The notes under the pieces: generated by a model
The model's input: the letters and a program-made list of their open reading frames with translations, nothing else
The model's database searches: none
What the model was told of the DNA's origin: nothing
DNA from: Roseiarcus sp036488815
Lineage (GTDB): Bacteria; Pseudomonadota; Alphaproteobacteria; Rhizobiales; Beijerinckiaceae
Assembly (NCBI GenBank): GCA_036488815.1
Contig: DASXGX010000162.1
Coordinates: 32,713 to 96,712, forward strand
Reading direction: 5' to 3'
Length of the DNA stretch: 64,000 nucleotides
Part shown: piece after piece, positions 17,420-26,005 of the stretch
Layout of the letters: each line of letters starts with the position of its first letter
How positions within the stretch are numbered: position 1 is the first letter of the stretch
Program-made: the position numbers and the translations under genes

Positions 17420-18724
17420 ATGCAAACCCACTTCACCCCCGAGCAGCTTGCCGATCCCGAGATCCAGCCGCTGGAGAAGATTCTCCGCTCCTGCGTGCAT
17501 TGCGGCTTCTGCACCGCCACCTGCCCGACCTATCTCGTCACCGGCGACGAGCGTGAGAGTCCGCGCGGCCGCATCTATCTGATCAAGGACCTGCTCGAGA
17601 GCGGGCGCGCGCCGACCGACGAGGACGTCGGGCCGATCGACCATTGCCTCTCCTGCCTCGCCTGCATGACGACCTGCCCGTCCGGCGTCGACTACCGCCG
17701 CCTCGTCGACCATGCGCGCGTGACGATCGAGACCCGCTATCGCCGTCCGCTCGCCGACCGTCTGCTGCGCGCCGCGTTGGCGCGGCTGCTTCCATCGCGC
17801 AGACTGTTCGGCGCGGCGCTCCGCCTCGCTGCGATCGGCCGTCCCTTCGCCCCGCTTCTGTCCCGCCTCCCGGGCGTCGGCCCGAAGCTCACCGCGATGT
17901 TGGCGCTCGCGCCGAAGTCGCCTCGGCGCGGCGAGCGCGCCGGCCCCGGCGAATTCAAGGCGCCGGCCGCAGGCGCCAAGCGCCGCCGCGTGGCCTTGCT
18001 CACCGGGTGTGCGCAGGACGCGCTGGCGCCCCAGATCAACGCCGCCGCGATCCGCCTGCTGAACCGAGCCGGTATCGACGTCGTTCTGCCGCAAGGCGAA
18101 GGCTGCTGCGGCTCGATGCTGCATCACATGGGACGCGAGGTTCCGGCGCTCGATCAGGCGCGCGCCAACATCGACATCTGGATGCGTGAGATCGACGGCG
18201 CCGGCCTCGACGCCATCGTCGTCACCGCCTCGGGCTGCGGCGCGACGATCAAGGACTATGCGCATATGTTGCGGAACGATCCCGCCTACGCCGACAAGGC
18301 GGGGCGCGTCGCCGCGCTGGCTAAGGACGTCAGCGAATATGTCGCCGACCTCGAGCTCCCCTATCGCAGCCCGGAAAACCTCGTCGTCGCCTATCACGCC
18401 GCCTGCTCGCTGCAGCATGGCCAGAAGATCCTGGAAGCGCCGAAGGCGCTGCTACGCCGCGCTGGATTCACCGTGCGCAATCCCGCCGAGGCGCACATTT
18501 GTTGCGGCTCGGCGGGAACCTACAACATCCTCCAGCCCGAGATGGCCGGCGCGCTGCGCAAGCGGAAGGTCGCCAACCTCGAACGCCTGAAGCCCGACGT
18601 CATCGCCGCCGGCAACATCGGCTGCCTCACGCAGATCGCCAGCGGGACTGCGACGCCCGTGGTGCATACGGTGGAGTTGCTCGACTGGGCGAGCGGCGGG
18701 CCGCGGCCGGCGGGGATGGGGTGA
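17420..18724 (+). CDS. glcF: Glycolate oxidase iron-sulfur subunit
   Basis: A 434-residue protein. The N-terminal double 4Fe-4S module shows CVHCGFCTATCPTY (~30) and CLSCLACMTTCPSGVDY (~78). Two CCG domains follow (GCAQDAL, GEGCCGSMLHHMG; HAACSLQHG, ICCGSAGTYNILQPEMA). It takes electrons from the GlcD/GlcE flavins to the quinone pool. All cluster cysteines are present. The start at 17420 has only a weak ribosome binding site, and the long hairpin upstream may influence its translation. Confidence 0.92.
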   Translation: MQTHFTPEQLADPEIQPLEKILRSCVHCGFCTATCPTYLVTGDERESPRGRIYLIKDLLESGRAPTDEDVGPIDHCLSCLACMTTCPSGVDYRRLVDHARVTIETRYRRPLADRLLRAALARLLPSRRLFGAALRLAAIGRPFAPLLSRLPGVGPKLTAMLALAPKSPRRGERAGPGEFKAPAAGAKRRRVALLTGCAQDALAPQINAAAIRLLNRAGIDVVLPQGEGCCGSMLHHMGREVPALDQARANIDIWMREIDGAGLDAIVVTASGCGATIKDYAHMLRNDPAYADKAGRVAALAKDVSEYVADLELPYRSPENLVVAYHAACSLQHGQKILEAPKALLRRAGFTVRNPAEAHICCGSAGTYNILQPEMAGALRKRKVANLERLKPDVIAAGNIGCLTQIASGTATPVVHTVELLDWASGGPRPAGMG

Positions 18725-19234
18725 TGGCCTGTCAGGAGGCAACGCCGTCGTCGCCATCGCGGGGAACGCAGTGGGACTCAATCCGCACCGGATTGGCGAC
18801 GACGGCAGTGTCGATCGCTTTGCAGCGTGGGGCGCTGTTTTCCGGCGCGACGGCCTGATTTCAATGGCCTAGGGATCGATTTTCCGCCGTGTCGTTGGCG
18901 GCAGCGGTGCGCCGGCGCTCGGGCAGCGAGAGCCGCTGCTATTGCGCGCCAACCGTCCCTCAATCTGGTGACCCGAGATCGTTCGCGCCGTCGCCACAAA
19001 ATAAGATCTCGACGCGCCCAGCGTGCCGTTGGAGCCTTCTGCATATTGGTAGAAGCAGCCTCTCCAGAGTCCATTTGTCATGCCCGCGAAAGCGGGCATC
19101 CAGGAGTAAAGGGCGAAGGCCTGCGGCGGCTATCTGGACCCTCGCTTTCGCGAGGGTGACAGGCTGTTTGCGTCAACCAAAAAGCAAAGCGGCCTAGCTA
19201 ACAGGCTCGCGAAGCAGCGCGTCTAAATCGTAAA
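18725..19234. other. Non-coding stretch after glcF containing a dispersed repeat
   Basis: No convincing gene is visible here. The stretch carries the dispersed palindromic repeat at 19033-19165. From about 19200 the composition turns abruptly AT-rich, marking the start of the degraded block at 19235-19588. Confidence 0.6.
19033..19165 (+). repeat. Dispersed palindromic repeat, copy 1
   Basis: About 133 bases beginning AGCCTTCTGCAT and ending GGGTGACAGG. It contains two nested palindromes (CCCGCGAAAGCGGG and CCTCGCTTTCGCGAGG). A close copy lies inverted at 57478-57610, matching over essentially the full length. It is an intergenic element with no coding potential. Confidence 0.8.
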
Positions 19235-19588
19235 TTAGCTTATTAATTGCTTCTCTACACCATCATATACAATATCAGACACATGTTGAATATACAATGA
19301 TACAGACGATATTTTTAATATTTTATCGAGCAAGCGAAGCCCTGTGAATATTCTATCTATGTGGTCAGAGATTATTTTCGAATTAAATCCACGATCAACG
19401 AGTTCCTGTTGAAGTTTACCTATTGTCTATCGGATCAGTTCCACGTGCGATTGCGTTTGCGGTACACGGCCTCGGTCACCCAAGTTACAGTGCAATCTTT
19501 CCAACCCGACGGCACGCGAAAGCGTTCGCACTGCGTCTTGCTGAACGCAGAGCGCCTGAAGAAACCCATAGCATTCGAAACTCTTCAT
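19235..19588 (-). pseudogene. Broken partner gene of the orphan antitoxin (amber stop, AT-rich tail)
   Basis: An ATG at 19588 overlaps the stop of the antitoxin gene (ATGA), exactly where a toxin or partner gene would start. The frame runs 53 codons (MKSFECYGFLQALCVQQDAV and on) to a TAG at 19427-19429. It then continues in the same frame for 63 more codons to a TAA at 19235. The second part encodes a helical, plausible protein segment (FNSKIISDHIDRIFTGLRLL). It is strongly AT-rich compared with its surroundings. The N-terminal YGFLQALCVQQDAV stretch recalls uncharacterised HEPN-like proteins, from memory only. It could be a pseudogene, an internal deletion or a truncated gene. Confidence 0.5.
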
Positions 19589-19878
19589 CGCTCCTCGCGG
19601 CTTGCCCTGAGCAGCACCTCCGATGCGGTCTGCGGCCGGCTCGCTGTCGCCGACCGAAGCCCCGTCGCGATTTCCTCGAAGGGTGTTAAGCCCAAGCCGG
19701 CAAATCGGCGCGCGATGCGGCTCCCGAGCGGTGCTTCGGCGGCGAGAACGTCCTCCTGTGACGCTGCGCGAAGGATTTCACGGACCTCTTCCTCCATGCT
19801 TCGGCCGCTACGGGTTGCGCGCTCGCGCAGACGGCGCAACACGTCTTCATCGATGTTGCGGACGACAAGCTGCGCCAA
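19585..19878 (-). CDS. FitA-like ribbon-helix-helix antitoxin, orphan
   Basis: I chose the TTG at 19878: GGAGG lies 7 bases upstream and the protein then begins like FitA antitoxins (AQLVVRNIDEDVLRRLRERA). The 97-residue product has the ribbon-helix-helix fold in residues 1-45 (SGRSMEEEVREILRAA) and a longer C-terminal tail that would normally clamp a PIN-domain toxin. No VapC/FitB PIN toxin follows; the coupled downstream frame is a different, broken protein. An upstream in-frame ATG at 19902 is possible but less likely. It may autoregulate or act as a stray repressor. Confidence 0.75.
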   Translation of the reverse strand: MAQLVVRNIDEDVLRRLRERATRSGRSMEEEVREILRAASQEDVLAAEAPLGSRIARRFAGLGLTPFEEIATGLRSATASRPQTASEVLLRASREER

Positions 19879-19989
19879 GTGCGAGCCTCCATGTTCCCAC
19901 ATACCATAGCCGGGAATCCGCAGGGCTGAAACGACCGGCTGCGATTGTGCGTATAATGACGGCCACGTCTGCTCCTTGGGATCTCGTCC

Positions 19990-21813
19990 ATGAAATCCGT
20001 CTTCCGCTACCGAAAGGAGCGCCGCTTCGACAAACCGCCGGCGGCGATCTGGCCGTCCATCGCGGATACGGCGCGCATCAACGAACTGGTGGGCTTTCCG
20101 CCTTACACTTTCGACGTGCGAACCGACGCCGACGGGCGCATCCGCCGCATCGCTCGCGCCAAGGTCGGGCCGATCCCGATCCGTTGGGAGGAGAGCTTCG
20201 GCGAGTGGGAGGAGAATCGGCGCGTGGTGCAGACGCGGCGGTTCCTCAGCGGGCCGTTCGGCAACTTTCGCGCCTGGGCCGAGCTTGAGCCCGACGGCGA
20301 AGGGTCGCGGGCGACGTTTTTCTCTGAAATCGAATGCGTCGGCGTTCTCGGGCTGCTGGCGAAACTCTCCGGCCAGATCGGGCGCGAGGGCGACAAGCGG
20401 GTCGCCGCGATCGAGGCGATCATCGCCGCCGGCCAATCGAACGCGGTCACTGACCCCAGCGGCGAGGAGTCCGCGACGCCATCGGCGCGGCGGCGCTTGG
20501 CGGCGCTGACAGCCGATCTCGAGCGCGATCCGATGAGCCGGGGGCTCGCGCCCAAACTCGCTGATTTTCTCCTGCACGCGCCAGCGGTCTCGCTGCGCTC
20601 CATCCGCCCGCTCGCGCTGGCTCGCCTCTGGAGCTCGAGCGCGGACGATGCGGTGGCGCTGTTTCTCGCCGCCCATCGCGTCGGCCTTCTGTCGATGGGT
20701 TGGGAGCTCATGTGCCCGCGTTGCCGTGGCGCGCCTGCGCGCGTGCTGCATCTGCACGAACTGCCGAACGGCGCCCATTGCGCCTCCTGCAACGTCGACT
20801 TCGGGCGCAATTTCACCCGCAACGTCGAGCTGACCTTCCGGCCCGAGCCGTGGTTGCGTCCCCTGCCGGACGGCCGGTTTTGTATGCTTGGGCAAGGGAC
20901 GACGCCGCACGTCAGATTTCAGGTCGAAGTCCCCGCGGGCGCCGAGCAGCGCTTCGCGCTGACCCTTCCCCCCGGCGACTACCGTTTCCGCACGGTCGAA
21001 GCGGGGGCCGAGGCCGACGCCGCGATCGGCGACGACGGGGCGATCCCTTCGGCGACCGCGAACGGCGGCGACATCGTTCTCGGCGCGCCCCGGCGCGGCG
21101 AGTTCGCGGTGCGCAACGACACCCGCCGGCCGCTCTTCTTCGTGATCGAGGACCGCGCCTGGGCGAAAGACGCGCTGACCGGCGACATGGTTATCGCCAT
21201 GGCGGCGTTCCGGCGCCTCTGCCCCGAGCAATTGCTGCGCCCCGGCGACGAAGTCGAGATCGGCAGCGTCGCCATCCTCTTCACCGACCTTCAGGGCTCG
21301 ACCCGGCTCTACGACGAACTCGGCGACGCCGCCGCCTTCCGGCTGGTGCGCGACCATTTCGCCTTTCTCTCCGAGCGGATCGAGCGCCACGGCGGCTGCG
21401 TCGTCAAGACGGTCGGCGACGCGGTGATGGCCGCGTTCCGCGATCCCGCCGCGGCGGTGCGCGCCGCGCTCGCCATCCAGGACGACACGGAGGCCTTCAA
21501 TCGCGGCCGCGCCGCGCCGGGCATCGTGCTCAAGCTCGGGCTGCATCTCGGCGCCTGCATCGCCGTCACCGCCGGCGGCGTGCTCGACTATTTCGGCTCG
21601 GCGGTGAACACCGCCTCGCGCCTCGAGCATCAGTGCCAGGGCGGCGAAGTCATCCTGTCGGCGGCCGTGCTCGCCGACGCCGAGGCGCGCGAGGCGCTCA
21701 ACGGACGAACCGCCAGGGAGGATTTGGCGTCTTTGCGCGGGCTCGCCGAGCCGGTGCGTTTCACGCGGGTCGCGACGAGCGGCGATTGCCGCGACGGCGA
21801 GGCGCGTTCATAA
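19990..21813 (+). CDS. Class III adenylate/guanylate cyclase with SRPBCC and DUF5939-like regions
   Basis: A 607-residue soluble protein. Residues 1-150 resemble a START/SRPBCC ligand fold (IWPSIADTARINELVGFPPYTF, EESFGEWEENRRV). A middle region (~160-420) contains a CPRC...CASC zinc-knuckle pair (~240-262), as in DUF5939 cyclases. The C-terminal catalytic domain (~425-590) keeps both metal Asp (ILFTDLQGSTRLYDEL and VKTVGDAVMAAF) and the transition-state pair (YFGSAVNTASRLEHQ). It should therefore be active, making cAMP (or cGMP) in response to a bound ligand or redox/metal state; the signal is unknown. It is divergent from the antitoxin gene. Confidence 0.87.
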   Translation: MKSVFRYRKERRFDKPPAAIWPSIADTARINELVGFPPYTFDVRTDADGRIRRIARAKVGPIPIRWEESFGEWEENRRVVQTRRFLSGPFGNFRAWAELEPDGEGSRATFFSEIECVGVLGLLAKLSGQIGREGDKRVAAIEAIIAAGQSNAVTDPSGEESATPSARRRLAALTADLERDPMSRGLAPKLADFLLHAPAVSLRSIRPLALARLWSSSADDAVALFLAAHRVGLLSMGWELMCPRCRGAPARVLHLHELPNGAHCASCNVDFGRNFTRNVELTFRPEPWLRPLPDGRFCMLGQGTTPHVRFQVEVPAGAEQRFALTLPPGDYRFRTVEAGAEADAAIGDDGAIPSATANGGDIVLGAPRRGEFAVRNDTRRPLFFVIEDRAWAKDALTGDMVIAMAAFRRLCPEQLLRPGDEVEIGSVAILFTDLQGSTRLYDELGDAAAFRLVRDHFAFLSERIERHGGCVVKTVGDAVMAAFRDPAAAVRAALAIQDDTEAFNRGRAAPGIVLKLGLHLGACIAVTAGGVLDYFGSAVNTASRLEHQCQGGEVILSAAVLADAEAREALNGRTAREDLASLRGLAEPVRFTRVATSGDCRDGEARS

Positions 21814-21855
21814 TCGGCGGGCGCGGCGGGATCGCGCTCGAGAAACGAAGGCCCT

Positions 21856-22536
21856 ATGAGTTTCACCGGCTTCGGCCCCCAGGCGCTGCCTTTCTTCAAG
21901 GCGCTCGGCTTTCACCAGACGAAGGAATGGTTCGAGGCCAACCGGGCGATCTACGACAACGAGATCAGAGGCCCGTTCGGCGATCTCGTGGAGGATCTCG
22001 CCGCCGCGCTCGCCAAGGCCGGCGTGCAGCTCAAGGGCGACCGCAAAAGCTCGCTCTTCCGCATCCATCGCGACGTGCGCTTCGCGAGGAACAAGAGCCC
22101 TTACAAGACCAACGCCGGCGCGGTGCTGACGCGCAGCGGCGGCAAGAACGACCCCGGCCTGCTCTATTTTCACCTCGCCCCGGAGGGCTGCTTCGTCGCC
22201 GCCGGCTTCTATGACCCCGAGCCCGTGGAACTCGCGCGGCTGCGCGCCGCCATCGTGCGGGCGCCCGCCGCATGGAGCGCGATGACGGCCGCGCTCGGCA
22301 AGGCGGGCCTCGAGCTCTCCGAGGAATATGCGATGAAGCGCGCGCCACGCGGCTTCGAGAACGTCGCCGATCCCGCGATCGCCGCCGCCCTGCGCAACAA
22401 GTCCTTCATCTGCTCGCGCCCGGTTCCGGCCGAGCGGCTCGCCGCGCCCGGCCTGGTCGCCGACCTCGCCGCCTTCGCCGGCGAGGCCAAGCCGCTGCTC
22501 GAATGGGGCTGGAGCGCCGTGGTCGACACGCGTTGA
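21856..22536 (+). CDS. DUF2461 domain protein
   Basis: A 226-residue member of the DUF2461 (TIGR02453) family: FTGFGPQALPFFKALGFHQTKEWFEANRA at the start, then SLFRIHRDVRFARNKSPYKTN and FHLAPEGCFVAAGFYDPEP. The family is widespread in bacteria and also known in fungi, but its biochemical function is unknown. No signal peptide is present. It starts 42 bases after the cyclase gene in the same direction, so co-transcription is likely. Confidence 0.88.
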   Translation: MSFTGFGPQALPFFKALGFHQTKEWFEANRAIYDNEIRGPFGDLVEDLAAALAKAGVQLKGDRKSSLFRIHRDVRFARNKSPYKTNAGAVLTRSGGKNDPGLLYFHLAPEGCFVAAGFYDPEPVELARLRAAIVRAPAAWSAMTAALGKAGLELSEEYAMKRAPRGFENVADPAIAAALRNKSFICSRPVPAERLAAPGLVADLAAFAGEAKPLLEWGWSAVVDTR

Positions 22537-22619
22537 CGGGCTCGCGCCGCAGTCGTTTTCGGGTGGCGCGCGGCGCCTGAAGGGGCGAAAATGCGGGCAG
22601 TCAAAAGCGGACAGCGACC

Positions 22620-23483
22620 ATGCTCGACATGCCCACAGCCCCCGCCAGCGTCGGCGACGACTATCCGACGGTCAAAAAGGCGATCGAATTCATCTCGACC
22701 CGCTGGCGCGCCCAGCCCTCGATCGAGACCATCGCCGAACACGTCGGCCTATCGGCCTCGCACTTCCATCACGTCTTCAAGCGATGGGCCGGATTGACGC
22801 CGAAGGCGTTTCTGCAGGCGATCACGATCGAAAGAGCGCGCGAACTGCTGCGCGATTCGGCGAGCGTGCTCGACGCCGCCTACGACGTCGGTCTTTCCGG
22901 CCCGAGCCGGCTGCACGACCTCTTCGTCACCCATGAGGCGCTGACTCCCGGCGACTACCGGCGCGAGGATCTGCGCCTCGCCTACGGTTTCCACCCCTCG
23001 CCGTTCGGCGAGGCGATCGTGGTCGCGGCGCCGCGCGGCCTCGCCGGCCTCGGCTTCGTCGACGAGGGCGGACGCGAGGCGGCGCTTGCCGACATGCGCC
23101 GCCGTTGGCCGCGCGCGCACTTCGCCGAAGACGCCGCCGCGACGGCGCCGCTCGCCGCGCGCGCCTTCGATCCCCGTCAGTGGCGCCCCGAGACGCCGCT
23201 CAGAATCGTGATGATCGGCACCGATTTCGAGGTGCGCGTGTGGGAGAGCCTGCTCACGGTGCCGCTGGGCGGGGCGACGAGCTATTCGGATATCGCCCGC
23301 CGGCTCGGCTCGCCCAAGGCGGCGCGGGCGGTCGGCGCCGCGGTCGGCCGCAACCCGATCTGCTTCGTCGTGCCCTGCCACCGCGTGCTCGGCCGCTCCG
23401 GCGCCCTCACCGGCTACCACTGGGGCCTCGCGCGCAAGCAGGCGATCATCGGCTGGGAGGCGGGCCGCGCGGCCGCGCGCTGA
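22620..23483 (+). CDS. AraC-type HTH fused to methylated-DNA-cysteine S-methyltransferase
   Basis: A 287-residue fusion like the C-terminal two-thirds of Ada. An AraC helix-turn-helix domain (~15-105) shows ETIAEHVGLSASHFHHVFKRW and ARELLRDSASVLDAAYDVGLS. The Ogt/Ada repair domain (~115-285) has the active-site motif VVPCHRVLG, with the alkyl-accepting Cys, and the helix TSYSDIARRLGSPKAARAVGAA. It lacks the N-terminal Ada phosphotriester-sensing domain with its four Cys. It removes methyl groups from O6-methylguanine, and the HTH may let it act as a regulator. Confidence 0.92.
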   Translation: MLDMPTAPASVGDDYPTVKKAIEFISTRWRAQPSIETIAEHVGLSASHFHHVFKRWAGLTPKAFLQAITIERARELLRDSASVLDAAYDVGLSGPSRLHDLFVTHEALTPGDYRREDLRLAYGFHPSPFGEAIVVAAPRGLAGLGFVDEGGREAALADMRRRWPRAHFAEDAAATAPLAARAFDPRQWRPETPLRIVMIGTDFEVRVWESLLTVPLGGATSYSDIARRLGSPKAARAVGAAVGRNPICFVVPCHRVLGRSGALTGYHWGLARKQAIIGWEAGRAAAR

Positions 23484-23593
23484 AAACACCCAGGATTTGA
23501 CGCCGCGCGCCTTGATCTTTCTCCTCGATACAGGCTTGTTCGGTATCGTGCGAAGCGACGCCGTGAAGGCCGGCCCGAGGGAGATCAGAAGTA

Positions 23594-24910
23594 ATGCCCG
23601 CAGACATGACGACAGCAGCCGGCGCGATCGACGGCGCGAAGCGGGGCGAAGTCAGCGTCGGGCGCATCGTGCTGGCGAGCCTCGTCGGCACGACAATCGA
23701 GTTCTACGATTTTTACATCTACGGCACCGCGGCGGCGCTGGTGATCGGCCAGACCTTCTTTCCGCGATCAGCGCCCGATGTGCAGGCGCTCAACGCCTTC
23801 CTCACCTTCGGCATCGCCTTTCTCGCCCGCCCGCTCGGCTCGATCCTGTTCGGGCATTTCGGCGACCGGCTGGGGCGCAAGGCGACGCTGGTCGCCTCGA
23901 TGCTCACGATGGGCCTTTCGACGACGCTGATCGGCGTCTTGCCCGGCTATGCGCAGGCGGGGGCGCTCGCGCCGTGGCTGCTGTGCCTGCTGCGCTTCGG
24001 GCAAGGCGTCGGCCTCGGCGGCGAATGGGGCGGCGCCGCGCTGCTGGCGACCGAATATGCGCCGCGCGGCCGGCGCGCCTGGTTCGGCATGTTTCCCCAG
24101 CTCGGCCCGCCGCTCGGCTTCCTGATGGCGAACGGCCTGTTCCTGTTGCTGCTGCTCACGCTCGGCGAACAGACCTTCGTCGCCTGGGCCTGGCGCATAC
24201 CCTTCCTCGCCAGCGCGGTCCTCGTCGCCATCGGGCTCTACGTGCGCGCCTCGATCGCCGAAACGCCCGCGTTCCGCGAGGTGCTGGCGCGCCACGAGCG
24301 CCCCGCGGTCCCGCTCGTCGACGTGCTGCGCGACCACTGGCTGCCGCTGATCCTCGGTTCGCTGTCGATCGTCGTCTGCTACGCGCTGTTCTACGTCTCG
24401 ACCGTGTTCGCGCTCGGCTACAGCGTCACGACGCTGCATGTCGCGCGCACGGATTTTCTCGCCATGCTGTGCGTCGCGGTGCTGTTCATGGCGGCGGCGA
24501 CGCCGATCTCGGCCGCCCTGGCCGACCGCTACGGCCGCCGCGCCGTGCTGCTCGTCGCGAGCGTGCTGGCGATGGGCGTCGGATTCGCGCTGCCGCCGCT
24601 GCTCAGCGGCGGCGTGGGCGCCTCGCTCGTCTTCCTCTCGCTCGCGCTCGGCGTCATGGGGCTCACCTTCGCGCCGCTCGGCGCCCTCCTGCCGGAGCTG
24701 TTTCCCGCGCGGGTGCGCTATACGGGGGCATCGAGCGCCTACAATCTCGGCGGCATCCTCGGCGCGTCGCTCGCGCCCTATCTTGCGCAACGGCTGCTGG
24801 AAGCCGGCGGCCTCGCCTGGGTCGGCTATTACATCGTGGCCGCCGCCGCGATCAGCTTCTTGAGTCTTCTGGCGATGAAAGAGACGGCGCGCGGCGATCT
24901 TTCGCGCTGA
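23594..24910 (+). CDS. MFS transporter, metabolite:H+ symporter (MHS) family
   Basis: A 438-residue, 12-segment major facilitator. The start matches MHS/ProP/ShiA-type carriers (VGTTIEFYDFYIYGTAAALV). The loop signature FGHFGDRLGRKATL follows segment 2, and RFGQGVGLGGEWGGAALL lies in segment 4, with a second LADRYGRRAVLL in the C-terminal half. Members import dicarboxylates, shikimate, betaine, alpha-ketoglutarate or similar with protons; the substrate here is unknown. It stands alone and is followed by an AT-rich intergenic stretch. Confidence 0.88.
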   Translation: MPADMTTAAGAIDGAKRGEVSVGRIVLASLVGTTIEFYDFYIYGTAAALVIGQTFFPRSAPDVQALNAFLTFGIAFLARPLGSILFGHFGDRLGRKATLVASMLTMGLSTTLIGVLPGYAQAGALAPWLLCLLRFGQGVGLGGEWGGAALLATEYAPRGRRAWFGMFPQLGPPLGFLMANGLFLLLLLTLGEQTFVAWAWRIPFLASAVLVAIGLYVRASIAETPAFREVLARHERPAVPLVDVLRDHWLPLILGSLSIVVCYALFYVSTVFALGYSVTTLHVARTDFLAMLCVAVLFMAAATPISAALADRYGRRAVLLVASVLAMGVGFALPPLLSGGVGASLVFLSLALGVMGLTFAPLGALLPELFPARVRYTGASSAYNLGGILGASLAPYLAQRLLEAGGLAWVGYYIVAAAAISFLSLLAMKETARGDLSR

Positions 24911-25087
24911 ATGGGGCCAATACCGCAATCGTGTAGAATTTTATATAAATATTCTCAGCGTATTCGCTACGTCAACAGTTACGCCTATTTACTCCGTAAT
25001 CGTACGTAGCCTTCCGATCATTGACAGAAGGTTACATAAATACCAGAGTCGCATCATCCCCACGCCAATCGAGAAGGCGTCACGACG

Positions 25088-25543
25088 ATGGTATCATTTA
25101 CGCAAAATGCCCGCGCCCGTGCACTCTCTCCGATGCCGGAGCCGAGCCCGCGCGTTTTCGAGCTCAGCGCCTTGTTCGGGCGGATCGAGCGGCTCGAAGC
25201 GCGCCGCAACCGCCGCTGGACCGCTGCGACCGCAACCCCGCCTCGGCTCGATGACGAGCTGCTCGAGGACGGCGCCGCGTTCGAAGCCGCGTGGGAAAAG
25301 GAGATTACGGCGCTGATCGCGCTGAAGCGGCGCGCCACGCCGCAAACCGAGATCGCCGCCCGCGAAACGCGCGCCGAAACCGAGCGGTTCGCGACTCGCA
25401 TCGAGGCGGCGCGCTGCCGCACGCTCGACGGCCTCAAGGTCAAGGCGCGCGCCCAGCTCTGGCGCCGCAACGGCGAGCCGGAAACGACGCTACGTAACCA
25501 TCTGTCGCCCATCAAGAGCGCGACCGAGGCGCGCGCGGCCTGA
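25088..25543 (+). CDS. Hypothetical protein, helical, Arg/Ala/Glu-rich
   Basis: A 151-residue soluble protein with no signal peptide. After a short N-terminus it is mostly charged helix (FELSALFGRIERLEARRN, FEAAWEKEITALIALKRRA, AARETRAETERFATRIE), suggesting a coiled coil. I do not recognise a family. The upstream 180 bases are unusually AT-rich for this genome and probably contain its promoter. It converges with the small membrane protein gene, leaving a 5-base gap. Confidence 0.55.
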   Translation: MVSFTQNARARALSPMPEPSPRVFELSALFGRIERLEARRNRRWTAATATPPRLDDELLEDGAAFEAAWEKEITALIALKRRATPQTEIAARETRAETERFATRIEAARCRTLDGLKVKARAQLWRRNGEPETTLRNHLSPIKSATEARAA

Positions 25544-25548
25544 GGAGG

Positions 25549-25746
25549 TCACACCCGCGTGTCCCGGCCTGAGAGGTCGTGGTACACGTGGGCCGGCCAA
25601 GCAAGCGCGGCCGGAAGAGCTTGGCCGACGCTTGCGAAAAGTTCGGAGGCCGGCGCGCTGCTCCATTTGTCGCGGAATGTCGGGGAAAGGTAGACGCCCA
25701 CGCCGACGAGATAAACGATCACGATAAGCGCTATCAGCATACGCAT
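25549..25746 (-). CDS. Small inner-membrane protein
   Basis: A 65-residue protein with one N-terminal membrane segment (MLIALIVIVYLVGVGVYLS) followed by a short soluble tail containing a Trp-Pro-Ala stretch. Its layout resembles small uncharacterised membrane proteins annotated in related bacteria. A perfect 8-3-8 palindrome lies 84 bases upstream. Function is unknown. Confidence 0.6.
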   Translation of the reverse strand: MRMLIALIVIVYLVGVGVYLSPTFRDKWSSAPASELFASVGQALPAALAWPAHVYHDLSGRDTRV

Positions 25747-25829
25747 AGTGAAGCCCTTTCCGGCCTGAGCGGCGAATAACGCACGGCAACCGCGAAGCTG
25801 TGCCGATAGCGCGGTTCAGTACAAAGTCA

Positions 25830-25848
25830 AACTTGCGAGCCGCAAGTT
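25830..25848. promoter_or_regulatory. Perfect 8-3-8 operator-like palindrome
   Basis: AACTTGCG-AGC-CGCAAGTT reads identically on both strands outside the 3-base centre. It lies upstream of the small membrane protein gene (start 25746). The arm sequence resembles sites bound by HxlR-type or similar winged-helix regulators, but no such regulator gene is next to it. Confidence 0.5.
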
Positions 25849-26005
25849 GGTTCCTGCCCCCCGCCCGTCCGGCCGGCATCCTCGTCCGCCTAAGCCTTCC
25901 CGCCGTCACGGACTTGTGCGGACCGCATTCGTTGTGCGCGCCATCGCCGCGTGTTAGCGAGCCGGCCTTCTAAGTCTCGGGGAGCCCAAGGCAGGTATCG
26001 GCGCA

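Noticed and set aside
15719..18418. 899-codon minus-strand frame across glcE and glcF
   Set aside because: Shadow frame covering three well-supported plus-strand genes, with no recognisable domain.
19361..19909. Plus-strand frame opposite the antitoxin and its broken partner
   Set aside because: The minus strand has a ribbon-helix-helix protein with a good start site. The plus frame has none.
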